Origin: Nostoc sp. CHAB 5715
Lineage (GTDB): Bacteria; Cyanobacteriota; Cyanobacteriia; Cyanobacteriales; Nostocaceae
Assembly: GCF_020829685.1 (NCBI RefSeq)
Contig: NZ_JAIVFR010000516.1
Coordinates: 1 to 5,337, forward strand
DNA: 5,337 nt
Reading direction: 5' to 3'
The notes beneath the pieces were generated by a model. That model ran no database searches, had not been told where the DNA came from, and saw only the letters and a list, made by a program, of their open reading frames with translations. The translations under genes were made by a program, and so were the position numbers. Positions 1-4,432 of the stretch are shown here, piece by piece (the first letter of the stretch is position 1; every line of letters starts with the position of its first letter).

Positions 1-1
1 T

Positions 2-619
2 TGCCCCTGGTGTAGAATAGGGAAAAAGCATCTGTTTGATGCACTGGCACAATGGCCAGAAAAAGAAGTGGATATCCGATGGCATCCCTTTATTCTCGAC
101 AATACCGTTCCTGATGAAGGGTACGAATTTCACAGCTTTATGCAAAATAGAAAAGGCATAAAAGCCCAAGAACTGCAATATCTGTTTGATTCTACGCAAT
201 ATGCAGGTGAGGTGGCTGGAGTCAAGCTAAATTTTGATAAAATCCGTTTGGCTGTCAATACTAAGCTTTCGCACCGACTGATTACACTAGCACCAGCAAA
301 GGTAAAAAATGATGTCGTAGAAGCCATTTATAAAGCTTACTTTGAAGACGGTTTGAACATCGGAGATATTGAAGTTATGATTGCCATAGGTAGAGCTTAC
401 CAAATGGATTCTAGAGAATTACGGCTGCAATTGAGTGATGATGCTGCGGTTAAAGCTTTCGTGGCTGAATCAATATTTACTCGCCCCAATGGCATCAACA
501 GCGTGCCGTTCTTCATCATTAATAATCAAGTCAAGATAAATGGTTCTCACTCAGTAGAAATGTTCCTTCAAGCTTTGAATCGTGCCTCACTTATAGATAT
601 ATCAGCAAAAACATGGTAG
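2..619 (+). CDS. FrnE/DsbA-family thiol oxidoreductase, 5'-truncated by the window edge
   Basis: The frame is open from base 2, and the first visible codons read Cys-Pro-Trp-Cys followed by RIGKKHL. This is the CXXC redox centre of the thioredoxin-fold DsbA/FrnE family (2-hydroxychromene-2-carboxylate isomerase-like). About 205 residues are visible; FrnE proteins are roughly 210-240 aa, so only the short first beta strand and the start codon are missing. The in-frame GTG at 68 is internal and would delete the active site. Other family marks are NTKLSHRL in the helical insertion (near nt 260-283) and NSVPFF (nt 497-514), where Pro 506-508 is the expected cis-Pro facing the CXXC. No signal peptide can be judged because the N-terminus is absent; the family is usually cytoplasmic. 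FrnE proteins act as disulfide oxidoreductases or isomerases, often near secondary-metabolism genes. The stop overlaps the next gene by 7 bp, suggesting one operon. The substrate is unknown. Confidence 0.9.
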   Translation, partial: CPWCRIGKKHLFDALAQWPEKEVDIRWHPFILDNTVPDEGYEFHSFMQNRKGIKAQELQYLFDSTQYAGEVAGVKLNFDKIRLAVNTKLSHRLITLAPAKVKNDVVEAIYKAYFEDGLNIGDIEVMIAIGRAYQMDSRELRLQLSDDAAVKAFVAESIFTRPNGINSVPFFIINNQVKINGSHSVEMFLQALNRASLIDISAKTW

Positions 620-1809
620 TTGACATTAAGCAAAAAAGTAAATTCAATCTGCAACCAATTCATCAACGTGTTTCGGTTACTTTCAACTATGAGGTTTACT
701 TCACCAAAAATTTATTTGAGTTGAAAAACCCCACCTTAGCCCAAGTGATTACAGCAGATGGGGAGACAAAGCCGAAGAAAGTTGTAGCGATAATAGACGC
801 AGGAATATTGCAGCATCACCCGGAATTGGTTAAGCAATTAGTAGCGTATACCAAGTTTTATGCAGAGATATTAGCGATCGCAGCCGAACCAATGATAATT
901 TCGGGAGGAGAAGCTGCTAAAAACGATCGCACTTTAGTAGATCAAATCCACCAACAGATTGAAGCAGCCGGATTATGTCGCCATTCTTACGTGTTAGCGA
1001 TCGGGGGCGGGGCTGTGTTGGATTTGGTAGGATATGCAGCCGCAACTGCTCACCGGGGAATTCGCCTAATTCGGATTCCGACGACGGTGTTAGCGCAAAA
1101 TGATTCCGGGGTTGGCGTAAAAAACGGCATCAACGCCTTTGGTAAAAAGAACTTTCTCGGCACATTTGCGCCACCTTATGCAGTTATAAATGATTCTGCC
1201 TTCTTGACAACCTTAGACGATCGCGATTGGCGTTCTGGAATCGCAGAAGCAATCAAAGTGGCGCTGATTAAGGATGCTAGCTTTTTTTATTTTATCCATT
1301 TGCACAGTGCAGCCCTGATGCAGCGAGACATGGATACCATGCAACAAGTTATCTATCGTTGCGCCCAGTTACATCTAGAACATATTGCCAATAGCGGCGA
1401 TCCTTTTGAAATGGGTTCATCTCGTCCCCTGGATTTTGGACATTGGGCGGCTCATAAACTGGAGCATTTGACAAATTATCGCTTACGTCATGGCGAAGCA
1501 GTTGCGATCGGTATCGCTTTGGATAGCACTTATTCCTATTTAGTAGGATTGCTGGATTGTTCAGAGTGGCAACGGATATTAAATACTTTATCAGCGTTGG
1601 GTTTCACGTTATATGTGCCAGAACTGGCCCAGAAGTTATCACAATTGGAACATCCTGATTGTTTGTTTCGGGGTTTAACTGAGTTCCGGGAACATTTGGG
1701 TGGAGAATTGACTTTGATGCTGTTACAACGAATTGGAAAAGGAATTGAGGTTCATGAGGTGGATTTGTTTTTGTATAGGCAAGCAATATCGCTGTTGCGG
1801 GAGTTTTAG
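613..1809 (+). CDS. eboD: EboD-type sugar-phosphate cyclase (3-dehydroquinate synthase superfamily)
   Basis: This 398-aa protein belongs to the NAD-dependent sugar-phosphate cyclases. Visible motifs: IGGGAVLD (130-137) for NAD binding, RGI (148-150), PTT (156-158), D164, K170, GKKN (N180), AEAIK (E212, K215), E266, DFGHWAAH (D274, H277, H281) and RHGEAVAIG (H293). These match the metal- and substrate-binding set of dehydroquinate synthase with notable changes. The Asn three residues before the GH motif is Asp274, the mid-protein catalytic Lys is apparently replaced near H254, the Arg after E266 is shifted to 271, and the C-terminal DKK region reads FREHLGG (358-364). With the N-terminal extension (about 398 aa against ~360), this fits EboD of the ebo/edb cluster rather than AroB. 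Databases often label such proteins 3-dehydroquinate synthase. In other bacteria the ebo cluster has been linked to scytonemin-precursor export and to an indole-related metabolite; the product of EboD is not known to me. The ATG overlaps the FrnE stop and no Shine-Dalgarno is seen, so translational coupling is likely. No eboE or other ebo gene follows. Confidence 0.85.
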   Translation: MVVDIKQKSKFNLQPIHQRVSVTFNYEVYFTKNLFELKNPTLAQVITADGETKPKKVVAIIDAGILQHHPELVKQLVAYTKFYAEILAIAAEPMIISGGEAAKNDRTLVDQIHQQIEAAGLCRHSYVLAIGGGAVLDLVGYAAATAHRGIRLIRIPTTVLAQNDSGVGVKNGINAFGKKNFLGTFAPPYAVINDSAFLTTLDDRDWRSGIAEAIKVALIKDASFFYFIHLHSAALMQRDMDTMQQVIYRCAQLHLEHIANSGDPFEMGSSRPLDFGHWAAHKLEHLTNYRLRHGEAVAIGIALDSTYSYLVGLLDCSEWQRILNTLSALGFTLYVPELAQKLSQLEHPDCLFRGLTEFREHLGGELTLMLLQRIGKGIEVHEVDLFLYRQAISLLREF

Positions 1810-1847
1810 GATTGGATTTTAAATAGGGCTATTTCATTCTCATCTAG

Positions 1848-1900
1848 CCCGCCTCAGAATGAATTCTGAGGCTAATAGCAAAAGTCCACTAAAGTGGACT
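1848..1900 (+). repeat. Double-hairpin cyanobacterial repeat, copy 1
   Basis: Hairpin 1 has the stem GCCTCAGAA (1851-1859), loop TGAA, and the complementary arm at 1864-1872. A linker TAATAGCAAA follows. Hairpin 2 is AGTCCAC (1883-1889), loop TAAA, GTGGACT (1894-1900). The same layout recurs at 1914-1966 (reverse) and 5263-5315. Confidence 0.85.
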
Positions 1901-1913
1901 AAGAAAAGCTTTT

Positions 1914-1966
1914 AGTCCACTTTAGTGGACTTGGACTATGAGCCGCGGAACTTCAGTTCTGGGCGG
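1914..1966 (-). repeat. Double-hairpin cyanobacterial repeat, copy 2 (overlaps toxin 3' end)
   Basis: Read on the minus strand: CCGCC, a hairpin with GCCCAGAAC and loop TGAA whose 3' arm has diverged (one bulge and one G-T pair), linker TCATAGTCCA, then hairpin AGTCCAC-TAAA-GTGGACT. The first hairpin is translated as the last residues of the RelE-like protein (NRPELKFRGS), and the linker contains its TAG stop. Confidence 0.8.
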
Positions 1967-2235
1967 TTTATGTCTAGAACGAAATAGCCCTGCCGATGGG
2001 CTATGAGTAAAATAGTAATTAGTTGCTGTTTTTCATCCACCTTATAAACAACTCGCCAGACACCAACTCGATAGCGAAAAAGACCGGCGAAATCACCTTT
2101 GAACCGCTTAATATTTGGATGTTCATAAGCATTCTGTCGCAGTTGGTCAAAACAACGGTTTAGTCGTTGGGCTAGTGATGCTTCTACTTCTTGATAAAAC
2201 TTCTGTGCCTTGCGAGTCAGTACCAGTTCATACAT
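1936..2235 (-). CDS. RelE/ParE-family type II toxin
   Basis: The 99-aa protein starts at MYELVLTRKAQKFYQ; the in-frame extension upstream to 2322 is the antitoxin region in another frame and is not used. The RelE/ParE fold is seen as N-terminal strand YELVLT (2-7), two helices (about 8-36), and then the beta sheet with GLFRYRVGVWRVVYKV (51-66) and TILLIAHR (74-81). R54, R56, R61 and the terminal HR (80-81) correspond to the basic residues expected at the ribosome/mRNA site of RelE-like nucleases, although a ParE-like activity cannot be excluded. Its ATG overlaps the antitoxin stop by 8 nt, a normal arrangement for such a module. The last ~10 residues (NRPELKFRGS) and the stop come from a genomic repeat, so the original C-terminus has probably been replaced or extended. 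The core of the family looks complete. Confidence 0.85.
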   Translation of the reverse strand: MYELVLTRKAQKFYQEVEASLAQRLNRCFDQLRQNAYEHPNIKRFKGDFAGLFRYRVGVWRVVYKVDEKQQLITILLIAHRQGYFVLDINRPELKFRGS

Positions 2236-2392
2236 GACGACGAATACTGTCAAATGACACCACTTCCCCAGCCTCAGCTTCCTGCATAGCTTCACGCAAA
2301 GCTTGCTCAAAACCAGGGACATTCAAAAGTTCCGCCGTCGCCTCATGTTCTTCTTTTTCTTCTAGATCAGCCAGAAAATCACTCACCAGCAT
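2228..2392 (-). CDS. Antitoxin of the RelE-like toxin (short, start uncertain)
   Basis: A 54-aa frame starting MLVSDFLADLEEKEEHEATAE and ending SFDSIRRHV stops 8 nt inside the toxin gene. The C-terminal half (AELLNVPGF, then LREAMQEAEAGEVV) is acidic and helical and resembles the toxin-wrapping tail of cyanobacterial antitoxins paired with RelE/ParE toxins. The frame is open upstream to a stop at 2432-2434, and GTG at 2401 is an alternative start. There is no good Shine-Dalgarno, only GGTGGGTGGGTTGG before the ATG. Antitoxins of this sort are commonly 70-95 aa with a DNA-binding N-terminus, so this one may have lost its N-terminal domain where the neighbouring VapB fossil begins (about 2400-2420). 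If so, it could neutralise the toxin but not autoregulate the promoter. Confidence 0.75.
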   Translation of the reverse strand: MLVSDFLADLEEKEEHEATAELLNVPGFEQALREAMQEAEAGEVVSFDSIRRHV

Positions 2393-2421
2393 CCAACCCA
2401 CCCACCCAAAGCCGCGATCGC

Positions 2422-2496
2422 CTTCCAGGCTTCATTGGTGCAGTCTCTCACGGCTCCCTGGCTGCTAATTTAGACGAAGAACTCTATGGCGACTAA
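2422..2496 (+). pseudogene. Fossil 3' end of a VapB-like antitoxin
   Basis: The plus-strand frame at 2422-2496 reads LPGFIGAVSHGSLAANLDEE then LYGD and stop (TAA 2494-2496). FIGAVSHGSLA followed by DEELYG is a tail I recognise from short cyanobacterial antitoxins placed before PIN toxins. No start codon or N-terminal part can be found upstream; the frame runs into the HIP1 site at 2414 and then the divergent antitoxin. The stop overlaps the ATG of the PIN fragment by 11 nt, exactly as in a live module. Recognition is from memory of the family. Confidence 0.6.
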
Positions 2497-2551
2497 GCTT
2501 TTTATTGATACATGGGGCTGGCTCACGCTTGATGACAGATGCGATCGCTAA
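2486..2551 (+). pseudogene. Fossil N-terminus of a PIN-domain (VapC-like) toxin
   Basis: The ATG at 2486 opens a frame of 21 codons: MATKLFIDTWGWLTLDD, then RCDR and stop. LFIDTWGW is the first beta strand of one PIN ribonuclease subfamily, with the first catalytic Asp at residue 8. The gene is cut after about 17 residues, where the GCGATCGC-containing repeat at 2540-2575 begins; the remaining ~110-120 residues are gone. It follows the VapB tail with an 11-nt overlap. No activity is possible. Confidence 0.65.
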
Positions 2552-2575
2552 AATAACCGAAATCGCACCTGTAAA
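2540..2575. repeat. 36-bp HIP1-containing hairpin repeat, copy 1
   Basis: It contains GCGATCGC and an inverted pair TGCGAT (2540-2545) / ATCGCA (2562-2567). It matches 3310-3345 in 33 of 36 positions. It begins exactly at the break in the PIN fragment. Confidence 0.75.
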
Positions 2576-2616
2576 CTGTTATAGAATTTTGAGTAGGAAT
2601 TAGATTGCAAAACCGT

Positions 2617-2847
2617 ATGCCAGAGTCTCAGACTATTGAAGCAATATATGAAGATGGAGTTTTGCGTCCACTGCAAACACTAAAAGGTGTGGCAGAACAT
2701 AGTAAAGTTAAGATCATAATTGAGTACCAAGAGACTCCAAGCCATCCATTGTTACAGTTTGCAGGCATTCTAAGTGACGAAGAAGCTTCACAATTACAGG
2801 CTGTGATTCATCAAGAATTTGAGCAAATTGACTCCAATGGCTGGTGA
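2617..2847 (+). CDS. DUF104 / AF2212-like antitoxin
   Basis: The 76-aa product begins MPESQTIEAIYEDGVLRPLQ. The TIEAIYEDGVLRPL signature is that of the DUF104 (AF2212-like) antitoxin family, whose N-terminal beta barrel is followed by a C-terminal toxin-binding tail, here FAGILSDEEASQLQAVIHQE (about residues 48-67). An in-frame TTG at 2605 would add four residues and has a better placed AGGA (2595-2598, 6-nt gap), whereas the ATG at 2617 fits the usual protein length; either could be used. The stop overlaps the ATG of the PIN toxin gene by 11 nt. The antitoxin appears intact while its toxin is broken, so it may be in the first stage of decay or act only as a leftover regulator. Confidence 0.8.
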   Translation: MPESQTIEAIYEDGVLRPLQTLKGVAEHSKVKIIIEYQETPSHPLLQFAGILSDEEASQLQAVIHQEFEQIDSNGW

Positions 2848-2912
2848 AACGGCTCTGGACACATCCGTTGCTATTCGCTATCTCAACGGTGATGCGATGC
2901 CTACGGCGGCAA

Positions 2913-3035
2913 GGGACTTCCAAATAAAAAAATATACAACTATTTATTGTGGGGTGGGCGTCTCGCCCGCCCATAGTCAAAGGCGGGCAAGATGCCCACC
3001 CCACAAGATTGGATAATTTATTTCTTGGAAGTCCC
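2913..3035. mobile_element. MITE (123 bp) with GGGACTTCCAA ends
   Basis: The terminal inverted repeats are GGGACTTCCAA (2913-2923) and TTGGAAGTCCC (3025-3035), with related AT-rich sequence next to them. A direct repeat CAA flanks the element (2910-2912 and 3036-3038), the likely target duplication. Inside, TTGTGGGGTGGGC (from 2947) pairs with GCCCACCCCACAA (ending 3006), forming a long inner stem. It carries no transposase and would need one in trans. It interrupts the PIN gene. Confidence 0.85.
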
Positions 3036-3309
3036 CAAGCTACGCAGTTGCAAGAGTGATAGCCTTGCCAAATATCGTCCTACCATTACCTATTGTTGCT
3101 GAACTGTTGTTTGGAGCGGAAAATTCTGCCCGTTCCTTGCAAAACTTGACTCGCTATTTACAGTTCATTGAAGCTTGTGCCGTGGTTACAATGGGGCGAC
3201 AAACCGCTACATCCTACGCCCAAACACGCCTTTCCTTAAAGCGCAAAGGTAGACCGATCCCAGAAAATGACATGTGGAACGGTGGTAATCATTACTCTCA
3301 AGAATACGG

Positions 3310-3345
3310 TGCGATCGCTAAAATAGCAGAAATCGCACCTATAAA
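3310..3345. repeat. 36-bp HIP1-containing hairpin repeat, copy 2
   Basis: Second copy of the repeat at 2540. Here the stem is complete: GGTGCGAT (3308-3315) pairs with ATCGCACC (3332-3339) around a 16-nt loop. It replaces the conserved 3' part of the second PIN gene. Confidence 0.75.
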
Positions 3346-3370
3346 AGTGCAAAAATCAGCCTTTGAGCCT

Positions 3371-3643
3371 CAACGTTGACCTTCTGAGGCTCGACGTTGA
3401 CCTTCTGAGGCTCAACATTGACCTTCTGAGGCTCAACATTGACCTTCTGAGGCTCAACATTGACCTTCTGAGGCTCAACATTGACCTTCTGAGGCTCAAC
3501 ATTGACCTTCTGAGGCTCAACGTTGACCTTCTGAGGCTCGACGTTGACCTTCTGAGGCTCAACGTTGACCTTCTGAGGCTCAACATTGACCTTCTGAGGC
3601 TCGACGTTGACCTTCTGAGGCTCAATGTTGACCTTCTGAGGCT
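3371..3643. repeat. Tandem array: 13 copies of a 21-bp unit
   Basis: Each unit is an 8-mer (CAACGTTG or a variant) followed by the invariant 13-mer ACCTTCTGAGGCT. A partial unit (CAAC) ends the array at 3644-3647, and a GAGCCT half-unit precedes it. Variants in order, with A=CAACGTTG, B=CGACGTTG, C=CAACATTG, D=CAATGTTG: A B C C C C C A B A C B D. All differences are transitions and all lie in the palindromic 8-mer. Because 21 is divisible by three, open frames cross the array on both strands (LNVDLLR-like on plus, VEPQKVN-like on minus), but none has a credible ribosome site or flanking domain, so I treat it as a non-coding minisatellite. Confidence 0.95.
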
Positions 3644-3674
3644 CAACTAACAAATATATTTAATTATTCCTGAA

Positions 3675-3718
3675 TTTACAGGGGTGAGCGTGTAGTAAAA
3701 TTTGCTCACCTCTGTAAA
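3675..3718. repeat. Long hairpin (15-bp stem, 14-nt loop)
   Basis: TTTACAGGGGTGAGC (3675-3689) pairs along its full length with GCTCACCTCTGTAAA (3704-3718) through one G-T pair. No T-run follows, so it is unlikely to be an intrinsic terminator; it may be a small palindromic mobile repeat. It lies 8 bp before the next MITE. Confidence 0.7.
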
Positions 3719-3726
3719 GTGATATC

Positions 3727-3852
3727 ATGTCCGCGAAATTACCCATAATAAAAGAACCCCACCCCTAACCCCTCCCCGCAGGCGGGGAGGGGAGACAAAG
3801 CGCAGCTTTGGCGGGGTGGGGTTCCGAGTATTATGCTTAATTGCCCGGACAT
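3727..3852. mobile_element. MITE (126 bp) with ATGTCCG ends and cloverleaf potential
   Basis: The ends ATGTCCG (3727-3733) and CGGACAT (3846-3852) extend with mismatches over AATTA and CATAATA. A perfect 12-bp inner stem follows: GAACCCCACCCC (3754-3765) with its complement at 3813-3824. Inside are two hairpins, an 11-bp GC stem at 3769-3792 and CAAAGC/GCTTTG at 3796-3810. The outer pairing can extend to ATAT on each side. It has no coding capacity. Confidence 0.8.
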
Positions 3853-3860
3853 CATATGAA

Positions 3861-4012
3861 ATATAGCGCTTCTCTGTTGAGTGTAATACAGACCTAACCC
3901 CCAGCCCCTTCCCTGCAAGGGAAGGGGAGTAAGATTCAAAGCCTCTCTCCTTTTAGGAGAGAGGTTTGGAGAGAGGTCAAAATGTATTGTATCCAAACGA
4001 GAACCGCTATAT
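3861..4012. mobile_element. MITE (152 bp) with ATATAGCG ends
   Basis: The imperfect terminal repeats are ATATAGCGCTTCTC (3861-3874) and, at the right end, the complement of ATATAGCGGTTCTC (3999-4012); ATACA/TGTAT continues the match inward. Inside lie two hairpins: CCCCTTCCCT-GCA-AGGGAAGGGG (3905-3927) and CCTCTCTCC with GGAGAGAGG (3942-3964). It is a different family from the element 8 bp to its left. Its right end abuts a pentapeptide-repeat gene remnant. Confidence 0.8.
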
Positions 4013-4013
4013 A

Positions 4014-4169
4014 ACTTTAGACTTCTTTACTCAAAATCGACGAGGACACAACTATAAAGATAGGAAAGACCTTGCGGGTGGAAACGTTAGCTATGCCCAC
4101 ATCCGAGGGGCAAACTTCACTAACGCTAATCTCAAAGGTGTAAAAAATTTTATTTTTATTTTCTCGTAG
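4014..4169 (+). pseudogene. Remnant of a pentapeptide-repeat protein gene
   Basis: The frame from 4014 reads LDFFTQNRRGHNYKDRKDLA and then GGNVSYAHIRGANFTNANLK before a non-repeat end (KNFIFIFS, stop 4167-4169). Four or five pentapeptide units with central V, I, F and L can be recognised in GGNVS-YAHIR-GANFT-NANLK. This resembles the N-terminal start of cyanobacterial pentapeptide proteins (MN..FSGQNLRGR-like), but the ATG is absent, several consensus positions are degraded, and full-length proteins carry many more repeats. The open frame upstream only exists because it runs through the adjacent MITE. The fragment is probably non-functional. Confidence 0.65.
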
Positions 4170-4212
4170 TATTTACAAATTAAGTCATTTAATAGTAATC
4201 TTCTAGTGTCAC

Positions 4213-4399
4213 AGGACTTACGCATTGATAGAAATACCAAATATAGATGGTTTGAAAAACCATATCTGTCGTAGGGTTTAGCATTGCTAAACCCCTACAA
4301 CGCGCGTTTATTTACTATCCAAGAATAATTAATCAAAGCTTGAAACAACCTATTTTGGTAAATTCATACCATGATTAATTTGTACAGTGCGTAAGTCCT
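4213..4399. mobile_element. MITE-like element (187 bp) with AGGACTTACGCA ends
   Basis: Perfect 12-bp inverted ends: AGGACTTACGCA (4213-4224) and TGCGTAAGTCCT (4388-4399). Inside are three further inverted pairs: ATGGTTT/AAACCAT (4247-4263), a GTAGGG-TTTAGC hairpin with one bulge (4271-4298), and AATTAATCA/TGATTAATT (4327-4335 with 4372-4380). There is no coding frame and I see no clear target duplication. It ends 33 bp before the next gene's start and must contain or displace its promoter. Confidence 0.75.
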
Positions 4400-4415
4400 A
4401 TGTGAATATTTATGC

Positions 4416-4422
4416 AAGGGGA
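4416..4422 (+). promoter_or_regulatory. Probable Shine-Dalgarno AAGGGGA for the secreted-protein gene
   Basis: The purine run AAGGGGA ends 10 nt before the ATG at 4433 and lies inside any frame that started at the earlier ATG (4412). It supports 4433 as the start. Confidence 0.4.
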
Positions 4423-4432
4423 TCTTGATTTG

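Larger units (their letters stand above)
1826..1990. repeat. Large imperfect inverted duplication of a double-hairpin repeat
   Basis: Two inverted arms meet at AAAAGCTTTT (1904-1913). Each arm contains, from outside in, GGGCTATTTC (1826-1835, and reversed at 1981-1990), a 13-14 nt spacer starting R-TTCT, CCGCC, a ~22-nt hairpin with a TGAA loop, a 10-nt linker, and an 18-nt AGTCCAC/GTGGACT hairpin. The inner ~22 bp of both arms are nearly identical; the outer parts have diverged. The right arm carries the end of the RelE-like gene, while the left arm lies 16 bp past the eboD stop. The left arm may act as a 3' RNA structure or transcription stop for the FrnE-eboD operon, but it has no clear T-run. 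Confidence 0.85.
2837..3379 (+). pseudogene. PIN-domain toxin gene disrupted by a MITE and altered at its 3' end
   Basis: The 5' part reads MAGETALDTSVAIRYLNGDA with the first PIN Asp (residue 8). After the 123-bp insertion at 2913-3035 the frame resumes at ARVIALPNIVLPLPIVAELL (E in VAELL is the second acid) and runs to IPENDMW (D is the third acid). The expected continuation with the last acidic residue is missing: after SQEYG the frame enters the 36-bp hairpin repeat and then the tandem array, stopping at 3379. Removing the MITE plus one copy of the CAA duplication (126 bp, 42 codons) gives one open frame of 138 residues, about the normal PIN length. The insert itself brings a stop at 3014-3016. 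This is the toxin partner of the DUF104 gene and is almost certainly inactive. Confidence 0.8.

Noticed and set aside
68..70. GTG at 68 as the start of the FrnE gene
   Set aside because: The frame continues upstream through the CPWC active site to the window edge.
130..327. Minus-strand 65-codon frame inside the FrnE gene
   Set aside because: Shadow of a well-supported coding frame.
1604..1786. Minus-strand 60-codon frame inside eboD
   Set aside because: Shadow of a well-supported coding frame.
2236..2322. N-terminal extension of the RelE-like toxin to 2322
   Set aside because: This stretch encodes the antitoxin in another frame, and the family start is MYELVL at 2235.
2714..3004. Minus-strand 96-codon frame
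   Set aside because: It is antisense to the DUF104 gene and continues through MITE sequence; it has no family features.
3371..3643. CRISPR array
   Set aside because: The units are contiguous with no unique spacers, and no cas gene is present.
3339..3653. Open frames of about 95-104 codons crossing the tandem array on both strands (VEPQKVN, SLRRSTL and LNVDLLR repeats)
   Set aside because: They result from a 21-bp period without stops. They have no proper start or ribosome site and no non-repeat domain.
3739..3996. Minus-strand 85-codon frame (PLPACGEGLGVGF-like)
   Set aside because: It lies entirely within two MITEs; the peptide is the translation of GC-rich repeat arms.
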